This document shows positions 43,001 through 55,097 of a stretch of DNA of 64,000 nucleotides, one piece after another (the stretch's first letter is position 1; each line of letters opens with the position of its first letter). Source of the stretch: Halocafeteria seosinensis (Eukaryota > Sar > Bigyra > Bicosoecida); NCBI GenBank assembly GCA_001687465.1, contig LVLI01000295.1, positions 62,001 through 126,000 on the forward strand, in the 5' to 3' direction. A program made the position numbers and the translations under genes. Under the pieces are notes generated by a model. That model saw only the letters and a list, made by a program, of their open reading frames with translations, searched no databases and was not told where the DNA came from.

Positions 43001-46000
43001 TTCCACTATCTGCGGTTTTCGCTGTCTGTTGTGAGCTGCGCGCAGTTCGAGTTTGCCGACGATATGCTGCAGTCATAATTGGAGGAGCTGGAACAAACGA
43101 AGTACCCTTAGAAGAACTTGCGGTAGGACCAGTCTTCGAGTTGTAGGCGCTTTTTCCTTTGCGCTTTTTCTCTTTCTTCTCTAAAGCCTTAAAACTCTCT
43201 TTCTGGGGAGACTTAGAAGGGAACGCCGGATCCGGCTTCTCGTGGGAAGCATCCCCATCATACTCTTGTGTTGTATTGAGCTTCTTGTTAATGTATTCTG
43301 GCACATACATCATGGTACCAGGGCCTTGGCGAGTATCCCATTCAGCATGTTCCGAGGTGGCTAAGGTTCCTTCGTCAACGCCTTTGTGCTCATTCCCCGT
43401 GGAAGTACCATGAGATGAGGACACGGCTCCCACATTAAACTCATCTCCATTAGTCAAGGCTTTGTCTTTGTTCCCTTCCATAGTCCTGCATTGATCCAAC
43501 AGTTCTTTTCTAGTCTTCTTCTGTCCTACAATAAACCCATTTCGAGCATCGTCGTCAAACTTTGCCAATGCAAACTGCATGAATAGGAGATGATGAAGCG
43601 GATGGGCTTCATGGTCAGCAGGAGGTGGCACTCCGTAGGTATCCGGACTCGATTCACAAAAAGGGTACTTAATGAAGCTTGTATTGGTATCCCCATTTCC
43701 TGTTTCCCCTTCTTGATTACTCGCGGAACGTCGTAGGACAGAAAGTGCAGTTTTGGCAAGCTCAGGTGTCCATTCGAAATAAGGCGTTTCCTCCAGTTCC
43801 TTCACTTTGTCATCCAGTTTCCGAGACTTCGCAACTAATATTTCAGCATCTCTGCGAGTCTTGTTCGCTAAACCCCTTTGAAGTGCTTGCTTAAGTCTAC
43901 TTAATTCAGCATTTCGTTGAATGCGCTGGCTACGAACATGCTCCATTTCAGTGCGAATCCTCTCTTTCTTGGAAACTGGTTGACTAACGACTGGAGCCTC
44001 CCTAGGCCCAAGGATAGCATCTACAGCGTGATGAGGAGTCGCACCGGCAATTAATTCAGAAGCAATCTTCGAGAAAATTAAAAAGCAGCTTTCACAGACA
44101 TGGACAGGCTTGAATAGCCACTCAATATCCTTCCTTCGGGAGCGGTATTCGTTCCCTCCGAGGTTCGGTTCCATCAAATGTATCACCGGAGGCACGGGCC
44201 GAACGAGATGTCGTGGAGGTGTATATTGGGGATGCATATATTTCTTTTTCTTGACTTCTTCCACCTCCTCAATTGTGATCGTATACACGGCAAAGGCTCC
44301 GACACCTCCAGCTGCGCGCAACGCCTCTTCCATTGTTGGCCATCTATTAGCCTCTTCGACTTGTGGCAAGTCCTGGGAAAGTGCGTTCTGTTCTTCGTGG
44401 TACACAAGAGGATACGGCTTCAACCGTAACCGTTTCAGCAGTTGGTCATAATGCACAGCAATAGTCTTGTACGCCACTGTGTGAGTGCTTGCTTGGACGT
44501 GAGGATCTAAGGGGGCTCCGCAAGATGGGCACTGCGAAGGTTTCAGTTTAGCCATCCCATGCTTATCTCCCGGAAGCGGTTCTGACGGCAAATTCTTCAA
44601 TACTGAGTTGGCTGCACTTCCTGGTTCACCACGAACACATCGTGCAATGTACTTGTACATGGCTATGGTCTTTGTTTCTGTCATTCCTTGTTCCACGTCA
44701 TGATAAGCCTGCAACTCTCCGCCGGATGAATCTTTGCGGGATGTTTCAGAGCCCTTTTCAACTACCTTCGTATTATCAGCTTTATCCAGAGTGGCGGACA
44801 AGCTGTACTCATCTCTCGACTGGGACTTCGTCAAAGAACTGAATAGCTTGCCATCGGCAGCAAACTGGTTTTCTTTAGCAGTTAACCCCTCCACACTACC
44901 AGTTCCTTCTACACGCAAAGACGAAACTGCAAGGAACCACAATGTCCCACGCGAATCAATTCGCATATCAGCGATTATCCCCGTTACTTTAAACCGTTCA
45001 GCCGAAACGTTTTGAATATGCTGCGCTACGTTGTCGCAAATACCCTTGCATTGCTCTGGGAGGCGATTGCCCTTCACCTGCACCACACAGCTTAAATGGG
45101 ATTCTCCATCGTAAGTAGCGCAGCGTTCATGGGGTGATAGTCTGGTGTCAGACAACTTATTGACATTAACGCGGCGTTCCACATGCCCAATACGAGGTGT
45201 CCACATTACGCGTATTGTACCTGGGCCCAGAAAAAATCTTGAAAGAAGTGCAGTCAATCAATCGAAAGGAACTGACGACATACTGCTATATATTCCTTTT
45301 GGGGCTATAAAAGTTTGCAATACCCCTGAAATCGGTTTTCTCCTCGAAAACAAAAAATCTCCTGTAGTTTGAAAAAACTCTTAACAATCACATGCTCAAC
45401 CTAAAGAACAGAAGCGAACACTTACGCAAACCGGACGCGGTAAAATACTCAACTAGTTGGCAAGCCTCTGTGAAACAAATGCAACAATGCTAGCTTTCGC
45501 ATCTGCCTATAGTTGAACACACGCGCACAAACCTTCATTATCTCCAGCTTGCTGTTGTTGACTGCGCGATGACGACAGGTCAACGAATTTGGCCACAATA
45601 TCACATTCCTCGTTCTTCGCTTTGAGGAACGTTTGTTCGATAGTAGTGTTATGAATGTTTTGCTTATTCTTCCGTTTGATCGATCCATCCTTCGAGGTGA
45701 AAAACCATGAATACGCCTGTCTGTGTCGGTAAATGACTGTATGGGGGATTCTAACGCCCGCAGGGTTCCTGTGCAGTGCGTCCTTCGTCCATAGGTAGTG
45801 GAATGTATTCGCATACACTTCGGGCGATGCCGTATTCAAGGGGTACTTCTTCAGCAAGTCAGCGACGCCCTGTACACCACTCGAGACCACAGCAGAGCGC
45901 TCATATTGGTCCTCAGCGGAGGGCGAAGTTCCTTTCAAGGAATGCCGTCGTTCACTGGGGTCATGCACAAGTCCCCGCTGTGCTTCAAAGCTGGCGCGTC

Positions 46001-46118
46001 TTTGCCGCTGTCCGGAAACGGCATCGCCTTCACCTGAAGACCGTCTTGTGTCATGGTACTTATCCTGTTGTGTTATAGAGGTCTTGAGAGCCGGAAGACT
46101 GCTTTGGCTGCTCGCCAT
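40017..46118 (-). CDS. Large protein of unknown function (1969 residues)
   Basis: Four exons: 45533-46118, 45426-45467, 45284-45361, 40017-45220; three introns of 63-65 nt and perfect phase agreement. The two small internal exons restore a continuous conserved-looking segment: NEEACQLVEYFTASGL, then RKPISGVLQTFIAPKGIYSS, then TIRVMWTPRIGHVERRVNV. The N-terminal part includes YPLNTASPEVYANTFHYLW and RIPHTVIYRHRQAYSWFF. A CxxC appears in CPSCGAPLDPH and another Cys pair in HVCESCFLIFSK. The middle (about residues 650-1150) is disordered and charged, with coiled coil rich in E/A/R. Conserved-looking blocks return later (IAWGLYRGIPPPHIYMVWIR, CHPYKGKPFTVFTYSF). I do not recognise the family; the N-terminal block recalls uncharacterised proteins of flagellated eukaryotes, but that is memory, not proof. 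Confidence 0.65.
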
Positions 46119-47189
46119 TCTCTGATCATTGCACTCGCAACAAAGCAAGTGGAATACAATCGTTCGGACTGCCTGTTATGCTGTTGAGAGCACACATACA
46201 TACACATGCATACAATCTCGCCTTATAAACGCCAATAAAGCGGTCCTTGGGGTTAAACGGTTAAGTGCCGTGGGGACGTTCACAAGAAGATCTCGTGCAA
46301 TTTTAGCTTCCAGTTGACTCCCGAGTCTCCGAGCCTCGGGGCACTCGTTAATTTGTAATAGTAACCGGGTCCCTACAGGGGGCTAATGCTATCCGTATCG
46401 CAGGGCTTCATGCACTGATATGCCCTCAGAACAGTTTGGGTAAAATGAATAGTGGTACAACAAATATGTAACTGGAATTCTCCGTGAGTTTCCGTATACC
46501 TCCCAGGTGATTCAATATAGGATAGCGAATGCAAAAGACAACGTTTAAGAAAAAGGAAATAAGAGCTTAGAGCCCAAAATCTAATGAAACGAGCTTTTAT
46601 TATTATTATTTTTTATTTTTTTTTTCTAGCCGAAATCTTTGGGGCTCGCAAGCTGCGAAAACCCCGAGTACAATGTCATAGTAAACGGCACTGGCAATCA
46701 TTGTGGGCAAGGAAAACAAGGACATTTTCATGCATTACTCTCTAGCCTAGATAGTCTAGATCTCGAGCACATGAACAAGAGGGAGGGATACCGTGGCAGG
46801 AGCTTGTGTAACTTATTATTACGAGGGTCCAGTTATTTTCGTATCTGATAGTGCTACACTCCGTCACAATCCATCAGAGCACCATCCTTACCGAATCATT
46901 GAACTCCTTATACTACTCTTCTCCTAGATATTCTTGTATTTGTCCTTCATATCGGTCTGACTGCTTCGCCATCGGCGTTCTTCCTTCTCCCTCCCGCTGA
47001 ATGCGTGATCACGCACTGCCAGGATGTTCAGCCCCAGAAGGCTCCGTTTGCAGAGCATATGCTGCATTGCAGAAATAGGTGAAGAGTCACCATCATTGAT
47101 CAGCCATTCATACAAATCAACACTTCATTTTCTCAGTTCGACAGGAGGACACATTCCACATCACTCAAACTTCATTTGATCAATGAATT
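46119..47189. other. 1-kb intergenic region with a T-rich tract
   Basis: Upstream of the 1969-residue gene and downstream of RPB10, both minus strand. A T-rich run with (TTA) units lies at about 46598-46628. A minus-strand frame at 46924-47115 (RSLLGLNILAVRDHAFSGRE) follows an acceptor-like GCAG and could be an exon, but nothing joins to it. No gene is supported. Confidence 0.4.
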
Positions 47190-47544
47190 TCACTTACTAT
47201 TATACTGCAGTAGCTGCTCAATTAAGTCAACATGTGTGAGTATCATTCGTCTGCAACAGTATCGATATAGCCCCAATTCATCCAGAGCGCTTCTGCAGAC
47301 ACCATCAAAGCCAATGAAGACAATGCTCGAGGTTCCCCCCATTGTCAAGCACACATACGCTGGGTCCTCTTCATCGTGTAGCTTTTTCATGTACGTCTCA
47401 TACTTGTTGCCTACCACCTGTATATAATCGAGGCAAAAAAAAAAATAAACGTTGAATGAGCATGCACAGGCGCATATATATATATATGTGATGAAATAGG
47501 GGCCCTACCTTGCCGCAGGTGAAGCACCTCACGGGGATGATCAT
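47190..47544 (-). CDS. RPB10: RPB10 (RPABC5), shared subunit of RNA polymerases I, II and III
   Basis: Exons 47509-47544, 47359-47417 and 47190-47292 encode 65 residues, the usual size. The 12-codon first exon gives [12 protein letters not shown]; then [33 protein letters not shown] and [17 protein letters not shown]. The zinc site C7, C10, C44, C45 is complete, and the HVDLIE motif is invariant in the family. RPB10 sits at the polymerase assembly platform with RPB3 and RPB11. Intron 1 (91 nt) contains an AT-dinucleotide run at 47473-47488. The last codons NSK overlap a GTAAGT-like string, so an extra 3' exon cannot be fully excluded, but the family ends here. Confidence 0.95.
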
Positions 47545-47880
47545 TGCTTGTGACTGCTATATGAGGGAGGGGGAACTGATTATAAAAAGTAAATGAGCTA
47601 TCCTTTTATCGACAGCAGCAGACTCTGCTCTCACGCAAAGGGCACTAACAATACCCAACGTCGTCTGCATCGTACAGTAGTGAGTCAGCCCAGCTCACTC
47701 CCGGGCAGGGAGTCCCAGCCACCAGCCAGGGTAGAGAACCGAGAAGCACAACGGACGTTGCCACATAGTCTAGTGTGACATAGACGGTCTGATAGACTAC
47801 ACACCTCTGGAAAAAGGTTGCACAACTAGAATAGATATCTTGTTTATTTTTTAGTTTGCTTCCCTGACTGACTTGGCTTC
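47545..47880. other. Intergenic region, nothing recognised
   Basis: Between the RPB10 start and the Eps15-like stop, both minus strand. No coding frame of note. Confidence 0.5.
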
Positions 47881-50724
47881 CTAATCGTCAGCAAAGGGGT
47901 CATTTCCGTCGTCATCGAAATCGGCAAACGCAGCATCGTTAGCAGTATGTGTTTGTTTCTGAGAAGATTGCATTTTTTCTTGATCTGCGTCTTCGAAATC
48001 AGCGTCCCACTCTACATCAAAGCCATCTGCGTCACCACTCGCAGCTTTATTTTGCGGCGCTCCAGCAGGGAACGATTCGGCCTCGAAATCGTTCCACTCA
48101 GCTTTTCCGTTGGATTTGGACCCTTCCTCTTTAGCAGTACTACCACCATTAAAATGCTGTTCCTCTCCTTCGCTTTCGTCGAATCCGGTATCCCCAAAAC
48201 TGAACGCGTCATCGTCCTGTTCGGCTACCGACGTATTCTGCTTGGGCTTGGAAGTGTTCTCTACCTTAGCGCCTTCAAGCTCATCACCACTGAAGCTGAA
48301 AGCATCATCATCAGCCGCTGAATCTTTCGTCTGCTTATTTTCCTGCTGCGTTGCATTGTTATCAATTGGACCAAAGTCGTCATCGTCAAAGCTAAACGCA
48401 TCATCTTCTTTTGGTACTGCAACTCCCGTTTCAGTTTTCCCCTTCTCGGCTGGGCCTCCAACATTGTCATCTCCAAAGCTAAAGGCATCTTCTTCTTGAG
48501 CGGTCGTAGTTTCTTGCGCTGGACCTCCTGTTTTATCAGTCTCTTGGAAGCTAGTGTCATCAAAGCTAAAAGCGTCGTCGTCTTTACCCGATTCAACATT
48601 ATTAGATTGCTGTTCAGGAGCTGCGTTACTGACCTCGGCGGTGGCCTTTTCCGACACTGCTTGCGCCCCGGTGATCTTGTCAACCCCCGTGGAAGAGGGT
48701 GCCGTATTGCCAGTAAACGCAGCGTCGTCAAAATCCTCATCGAAATCACCAAAATCGTCGTCAAACGTGGCCTCTCTCTGTCCAGCACCAGGCTGAGAAG
48801 AATCGTTGTTCACAGGTCCCGTGTCCATGATATCGTCGAAATGTCCGAACACATCATCCCTCTCTGAGTTCAGAAGTTTCGTATCTCTATTATCGTCTTG
48901 AACCTTACTATAATTTGCAACCTTCCCGTCGCCGAAGGATTCTTCAGAGTCATCGCTTGCATTCTGTGGACTGGATGAAGAGACTCCCACCGGAGCACTG
49001 TATTGGGCTGCTTTTGCTAATTCCTGCTTTTCCTGCAGGGCTTGCTCATGGCGCTGCCTTGCACGAACACTCCTGTTCCTGGCAGCCGAATACCTCTCAT
49101 TAGCATTGTTTAATTCTCTTTCAGCTGTGTCTGCCTCACTTTGCCATTGAGTTAGCTTCCTGTCCGCTTGTTCTTTGTCCTGGCCGGCGGCCTCGACGAT
49201 CCTCTTCAAGGACTGAATTTCACTCTCCAAAAGCTCTGCTTCAGCTTCGTGTTGATTTCCAATACTGTCCAATGCCGTTGCCGCGTTATTGACCTCGGCG
49301 GCTTTTTTGTGTTTTTCCGTGGCATTCTGCGAATAAGCCGAGGCCTGGTCTTCCGTAGAGTTCCTCTCCCCACGCAACCGGTTTAATTCCTCCACCAACT
49401 GATTTAGCCGCCCTCGAGCCTCGTTCACCTTGTAGCTAGAAGAATTAGATTGCTGCTGCAGCCGCTCCGAAGTCTCTCTTAGAGTATGAATCTGCTGCAC
49501 AGTTTCAGAAATTTTATGCATGATACTCTCAAATTCATGGTGCTGCTTTTCTATATGATCCCGTGTTTGTTGTATCTGTCGTTCGAGAATGGCTTTTTCT
49601 TGGTTGAGTCGGTTCAAGCTCTTTGATGCTTCTTCCGTAACGTGTTCATCGCGTCGATAGCGTTGGTTCTCCCTAGCAAGAGTGTCTTGTAGTTGTTCTT
49701 GTGATTCGCCTGCAGGCACATGTCTCGGTGGGACACTTGGCTTCTCGGTAGCTGCAGCTCCTAGCCCTTGCCCCACTGATGCAGGTGGGCGCTCCACGAC
49801 AGGTAAAGCCGAATGTTCTACGTTATCTTGCGGTATAGAGGTAGCTGCACTTCCCGTGTTGTCGTCCTCGTGAGCGGGGAGACCCGCAAATGCATCGCTA
49901 ATTTTGTCTGCAGAAGAGGTTCTAGATCTCTGCTGCACACCAGAGTTATTAGAAGTCATGGAGTGCCTTCGCATATCACCGTTACCATCTTGAGTATGTG
50001 GCGGTTGCTGAACTGGTGCCTGTTTCGATTGTTGGGGCATGAAGTACTCCGGCTTGAGTTCTTTCAGATTTTGAGGGAGCGAGTCTGGCATGTCCTTTCC
50101 TCTCTTTGACACACCAACAGCAACATGCATCAATATTGCAAATTCTATAAAGTCCAAGAATCCATCCTTATCCACATCAGCGAGCTCCCAAATATGGGTA
50201 TGATGTCTATCCTCGAGTGATGATTTCTTGAGGAGATTCATCGCTTCCTCCTCAGTCATATAACCATCTTTGTCCCTGTCTGTTTTCGTAAAGATGTTGC
50301 GATATTTGGGCGGATCATCCTGCTCGAACTTCCAGGGACCCGTATTGATTTGAGGATTCAGCATCATCTGAATCGCCCCAGCAAAAGGAGCAGGGTGTTG
50401 ATGTGGCGATAGGAACTGCTGCTGGTGAAGCGTCCCCGGCATCGAGGCGAACATAGCCCCACTACTGGGTGGTGGTGGGTGCCCTTGGAACCCCCCAGAA
50501 TGGGGAGGGGGTGCATTAGGTGGACCTCCCATAAAGTGCTGGGAGTGATACATTGCCCCTGAAACCGGTGGGGGTGGTCCATTTCCTTGCATATCGTATT
50601 GTCCCATGCCAAAATGTTGCCCTGAAAAACTCCCTCTTCCTTGATGAGGAAAGCCCCCTCCAAGGCTTTGACGACCGCTATGGTCGCTGCTCATGCTCGT
50701 CCGGCGATTGTCTGAAGAGGACAT
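47881..50724 (-). CDS. Eps15-like EH-domain endocytic protein
   Basis: Single exon, 947 residues from ATG 50724. The first 125 residues are disordered, rich in Gly, Pro, Met and His. One EH domain spans about 130-215: FEQDDPPKYRNIFTKTDRDK, with two full EF-hand loops (DRDKDGYMTEEEA and DVDKDGFLDFIEF) and the IWELAD helix. EH domains bind NPF peptides. A long coiled coil follows at about 340-560 (ARENQRYRRDEHVTEEASKS...; heptads with LNQLVEELNRLRGE). The acidic C-terminal 320 residues carry at least five copies of a D-D-A-F-S-F-(D/G/S)-(D/G) motif plus DFGDFDEDF and a final NDPFADD. DPF/FxDxF-type motifs bind the AP-2 appendage in Eps15. So this is an early clathrin-coat scaffold; animal Eps15 has three EH domains, this has one. 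Confidence 0.8.
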   Translation of the reverse strand: MSSSDNRRTSMSSDHSGRQSLGGGFPHQGRGSFSGQHFGMGQYDMQGNGPPPPVSGAMYHSQHFMGGPPNAPPPHSGGFQGHPPPPSSGAMFASMPGTLHQQQFLSPHQHPAPFAGAIQMMLNPQINTGPWKFEQDDPPKYRNIFTKTDRDKDGYMTEEEAMNLLKKSSLEDRHHTHIWELADVDKDGFLDFIEFAILMHVAVGVSKRGKDMPDSLPQNLKELKPEYFMPQQSKQAPVQQPPHTQDGNGDMRRHSMTSNNSGVQQRSRTSSADKISDAFAGLPAHEDDNTGSAATSIPQDNVEHSALPVVERPPASVGQGLGAAATEKPSVPPRHVPAGESQEQLQDTLARENQRYRRDEHVTEEASKSLNRLNQEKAILERQIQQTRDHIEKQHHEFESIMHKISETVQQIHTLRETSERLQQQSNSSSYKVNEARGRLNQLVEELNRLRGERNSTEDQASAYSQNATEKHKKAAEVNNAATALDSIGNQHEAEAELLESEIQSLKRIVEAAGQDKEQADRKLTQWQSEADTAERELNNANERYSAARNRSVRARQRHEQALQEKQELAKAAQYSAPVGVSSSSPQNASDDSEESFGDGKVANYSKVQDDNRDTKLLNSERDDVFGHFDDIMDTGPVNNDSSQPGAGQREATFDDDFGDFDEDFDDAAFTGNTAPSSTGVDKITGAQAVSEKATAEVSNAAPEQQSNNVESGKDDDAFSFDDTSFQETDKTGGPAQETTTAQEEDAFSFGDDNVGGPAEKGKTETGVAVPKEDDAFSFDDDDFGPIDNNATQQENKQTKDSAADDDAFSFSGDELEGAKVENTSKPKQNTSVAEQDDDAFSFGDTGFDESEGEEQHFNGGSTAKEEGSKSNGKAEWNDFEAESFPAGAPQNKAASGDADGFDVEWDADFEDADQEKMQSSQKQTHTANDAAFADFDDDGNDPFADD

Positions 50725-51220
50725 GGTTCGTTTCAGAAGGATCTCTGCTGCGTATAGAGCGTGTTAAACTCTTCCTTCGAGCGGGGCGGGGCTCGTGGTT
50801 CTTTCAGGTGCCTGCCTACCTACCTATTTTTACGCATACAGCGAGTGCCTGTACACACTTTTCTTATCAAATGAAGAGGCCCAGACTCAATACCTACGAG
50901 AGCAAAAATTCTGCACAAGTGTATACTATGCGGGCTGCATAGAGTCTGGAGTCCATGGAAGCGTCCGGGCTGAAAGCCCGGATTTCCCAAACTGGAATCA
51001 GGCCAGTTATATCCCTGGCTCAAAGTTTCAAACGCCGAAGCAGAAGGATGCCGGTGTGTAAACCCATGCCATACAGATAAGTGTATAAGTTTGTGCATAT
51101 ATGTGCGTGGAAGAACTCTCATGGAACAAGAAATGAAAGTTTTGCGTCATTAGCCGAAGTGAATTTGGTTTCAGTACAAGTTGTACAACAAGACAAATCA
51201 AATACCACGTAGATTCCATC
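50725..51220. other. Intergenic region, nothing recognised
   Basis: Upstream of the Eps15-like gene and downstream of the WD40 gene, both minus strand. Open frames crossing it are extensions of shadow frames. No RNA gene seen. Confidence 0.5.
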
Positions 51221-54200
51221 TCACCCTTTCTTACGTGACATTAGCGGCTGAAATTCACTCTTTTCGAGCTCCTCATCTCCCTCATTTGCAGTTTTCGTGG
51301 GAGACTTCTGTTCCGAAATATCCGACGATTCATCGACTTCCCGTTTTGGCTCCAGTAGCTCTTGTTTCTCATGGACCGGTGGCTGTGCGGACGGCGACTT
51401 TTCGCTATTCTTTGTAGCATTTGTGTCACTTCCATATATCTCTCGATATGATGCTGCTTGCTGAGCATGACGGATGGGATTACCTCGCTCAACCGTTTCG
51501 GTGTTCTTATTACTGTGTGGGTCCGTCTTTTTCAGCGCAACTTTCATTCCGCCTGAGGCGGTGTTCGACGGACGTTGCTTCTGCCGACGTTGTGGCGCTT
51601 CACTGTCTGCAGTGCCCGCCGCCGGATTTTCAGTAACAACAGGAACGTCTCGCCGCGATCCGGCGCCTTTAGGATGGGTCGGTTGTCGAGCACTGTCCTT
51701 TCCAGCAGACGACGGAGGCTTCCTTTCTGGTTGTTGATTGTCGGATTGTTGCACCGCGGTTTCATATACCGAGTCAATAGTGTCCGCAAACTCCAAGGAG
51801 CTTAGTGGGTTCGACACAGCCTTATTCTTACTGGTCGGGGGTTCTGCATCAGTAGTGGGTTCCGGTTTGGCTTTAGTCTTACCTGAATCCTGTGCCTGAG
51901 CCTGTGCCAAGTCGTCCACTGTTACTCCAGGTACACCTGTGAATTGAAGAAGGTTTTCGACAGAGTATTTCCCGGCCTTCGTCTTGTCCAGAGGTTCTAC
52001 TTCTTCCCCGCGGCTTTCCATTCCCGTTGTTAAGTTTTCCTCCGCCTTCACCGCCGTTTCTCCGAATACAAGAACTAAGCGCAACAGCTCACCGTAAGAT
52101 GTGCCCACGACAATGACATCATCTTGCGGCCAAGAGATATGCTCTAAAGAACTGCTGTATATGCGTCCATGGAGGATATTCTGAGAGCATAGCAGCGAGT
52201 AGTCGGTCATATCGTATACTCGTATCAACCCTGACGAGCAAGCACATGCCACCATAGCTCCATTTGGAGATAGCGAAATGGCCCCTATGCGCATGCGTAC
52301 GCTTTCCCACGAATGCTTTGGATAGGCGCTGGGAGCGCCATTTCCAAGATTTCTAGATGAACCCTCCACCTTGAGACAGTCCCATACACGCATTGTACCA
52401 CCCCAACTGCTACTAACAAGCGAACCGCGAGAAACTCCAGTACCAAACTCTAAAGATGTAATTCCACCGTTTTCATAATAATCAGCGGAAGACCAGACCT
52501 TCTGTAGCTCAATCTTAGTTGCCGATAGACGCATGAGCTTCCAACAAAACACTTTACCGTCCGTTGCCCCCGAGGCCATGTGACAAGACTTGGTAGGATC
52601 CCCGGAGGAAACAAAAAACGTTAGAGCCGTGATTATCCCGTCATGTGCTCCAGGAAGATTCACTATAGGTTTTGGATTAGATGTTACCTCTTCTTGGAGC
52701 ACCTCCCAAATACTCAACGAGAGGTCTGCCCCCGCTGTGGCCAATAACTTCATGTGGGGCTCAAACGCCAGAGCAGATACATCGACAACATGAGCAGGAA
52801 AGCTAAGTTTAGTCTTCCAATAATTTTTCTCAGACTCCGTAGATGCGTTCGGCGTTTCTGCATCTTGCTCTTGTTCACGGTCCGGAGTTTCTGAATAACC
52901 TAATCGGTAAACCATGCCATTGCGACTCCCCGCGAAACCGATTATGTCGGAAAGCGTGGTACCTGCCGAAGAGCTACCGTTTCCAGGAGAGTAAGTGCAA
53001 ACTTCCCTTATGGCAGAATCAATCCATCCACATCCACGGGAGTCCAGAAGCGGTGTATCGGCTGGAGACGAAATACAGAAGGATCCATCACGGCATGCTG
53101 AGGCAACTCCTCGGAATGTAGACTGCGTAGATGGCCGTCTGGCGCGAGAATACCCCTGCGGAACGGGGACAACAATTTCAGTGTCCACTCGCCTCATAGC
53201 GGAGACAGAATTCGTGTGGTTTGAAGACTGGAAAACGGGACCATCTTTTAGAGCTTGGTAAATGTCATCGGCAGATCCCTCGGGACTCAAATCGGGGTAT
53301 TTTGAAAGACCAGTAAAAAATCTTACCAGCGACCTTGTCGAAGAACATGCAACCACAATACGAGGTGGGGGGTTCTCTGAGCCATTATTGAGGGGTGGAA
53401 GGATGCAAAAGTCTAAATCGAAAACACCATACTTGTTCAGCATACCGACAGTGTTTCGGTACAGCAACTTCGATTTGACCTCCACCCTCTTCGAGACTAC
53501 TTCCAGTTCACCGACGGCTGCATTTTCTTCTCTGGATTGATTGTCTTTCAACTTCTTTCCTCCCGCCAATATGGCCTCAACTGAAGACACCAATTGAGCT
53601 GTTTCTGTCTTATCGGAGCCGCTATCGAACAGGGTGCCTAGGATTGTTTCACTCAGAGCATCGCCAACAGGATCTTGAAGAAAACTGAGCTCTTCTTTAC
53701 CTACTTTGAAAGAGCCATCCGCTGAAACACTATCTCCCCCAGCAGCCGCTTCTTCGGGTGCACTGAACTTTGCTTGAACTATCCATGTTCTGACCGTTCC
53801 ATCTGTACTGCAGCTGACTGCTTGGAACAGAGCCGCAACGTCTTCACCTGTCTTCTGCTCAATTCTCATTGTTTTGATTTCACGTATACTTCCTTGATGA
53901 CGGTACTCCTGTGGATTTGAGTCCTCGTCCTTCTTGCCTAACTCTCCCATAATCTGCTGAGTTTCGACATCTGAGACCTGCAGCATGTTATCTCGACCTC
54001 CACTGATAATGAACCTGCCACTTGTCCTGCCATCAGGGGCGAAAGCAACAGCTGAGACATCCCCTCGGTGCGCTGCAAAAGACCCAACTAAAGATATAAG
54101 AGAGTCATCGTAAACATTCCCTTCTTGTTCTTCGTCTGAATTATCGGAGTAATTATCGGCAGTGGATGACACAATCAAATCTTCCTCTGGGGCACTCCCT

Positions 54201-55097
54201 CCACGCTTTTCTTCGTCTGCTGGCTGATCCATGCACAGATTCCACACCCTCACCGTTCTGGTATATACAAGCAAACTTTATGTAAATACATAATCAGAAA
54301 GAAACTGTAACAGAGCTGTCGTAACTTACCCGTCAGTAGCGCCAGTCGTTACTTTTTGCGCTCCAGGGTGAACGTCAATCGAAAGAATCGCACTCTGGTG
54401 ACATGTTATATCGTGAAATAAGGAGTAATTGTGGTGTGCCCTGTAGATCCTCATGTTGCCGTCATGGTTCCCGGTAATCAAGTACCAACGCGACTTGTCC
54501 GAGTTGGGATCCACCCAGAAAGAAAGGCAGTTAGGGTGTGCATCGTCCACGAACGACCCGGCAAGTGTATACAGAGGTGTTACAGGGGTATTAGGATCTC
54601 CTTCAAAAGCAGCTCGAATATCCCACACATACGAGGCATCTTTCCCACAAGTAACCAAGTGAGAACCAGTGCTGCATCATACAGTAGCGCATCATTGTCA
54701 TCAAAAATTACACGACATACAATGCAACCATCCGCACGTACACCGGGCATAAAGCCATGGCCACGATAGCTTCGTTGTGCTTACGGAGAAGCAAGTTGTC
54801 TGTCTTGGTAAAGTCTCCAAAAGGTGCATCCGCCGGGGTTTGGAGTACTACGACTCCAGACGCAGTAGCGTAGGCGATGATGAGGTGCTCCTTGACGCGT
54901 TCCACTAGGACGGGTGTACTCGGCTGAGCGCCAAATACATGGTCCAAGCGGAGCGACATGTTGCTCATCATTTGCTCAGCTATCGTCTTGGAGCGTGACT
55001 CCCTTTTCCCACTCTCTAGGACATAACTAATGGTCCTAGCACGGCGTTCCCCATCGGCGGATCGACGGCGTTCCTCGACCGGTTCCCCCTCTTCCAT
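51221..55097 (-). CDS. Large WD40-repeat protein, function unknown
   Basis: Exons 54742-55097, 54330-54671 and 51221-54257 encode 1244 residues; phases agree and the splices rebuild WD40 blades (ALCPVTGSHLVTCGKDASYV then WDIR; TTGATDGTVRVWNL). I take ATG 55097; the frame upstream starts only with TTG. Blades recur through most of the chain (YLITGNHDGNMRIY, FIISGGRDNMLQVSD, LATAGADLSLSIWEV, LVSSSWGGTMRVWD, VACACSSGLIRVYD), enough for two propellers. The last 300 residues are disordered and charged, with many Ser/Thr-Pro and Lys/Glu stretches, ending FQPLMSRKKG. Two propellers plus a tail occur in many ciliary and scaffold proteins, but no signature picks out one family. Confidence 0.65.

Noticed and set aside
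45221-45532. A single 312-nt intron in the 1969-residue gene
   Set aside because: It resolves into three introns of 63-65 nt around two in-phase coding microexons, which fits the local intron size far better.
46639-46848. 69-codon plus-strand frame after the T-rich tract
   Set aside because: No ATG start, no family features, and no splice sites to connect it.
48110-48499. 129-codon Ser/Pro-rich plus-strand frame
   Set aside because: Antisense reading of the acidic repeats of the Eps15-like gene; the repeats themselves keep the frame open.
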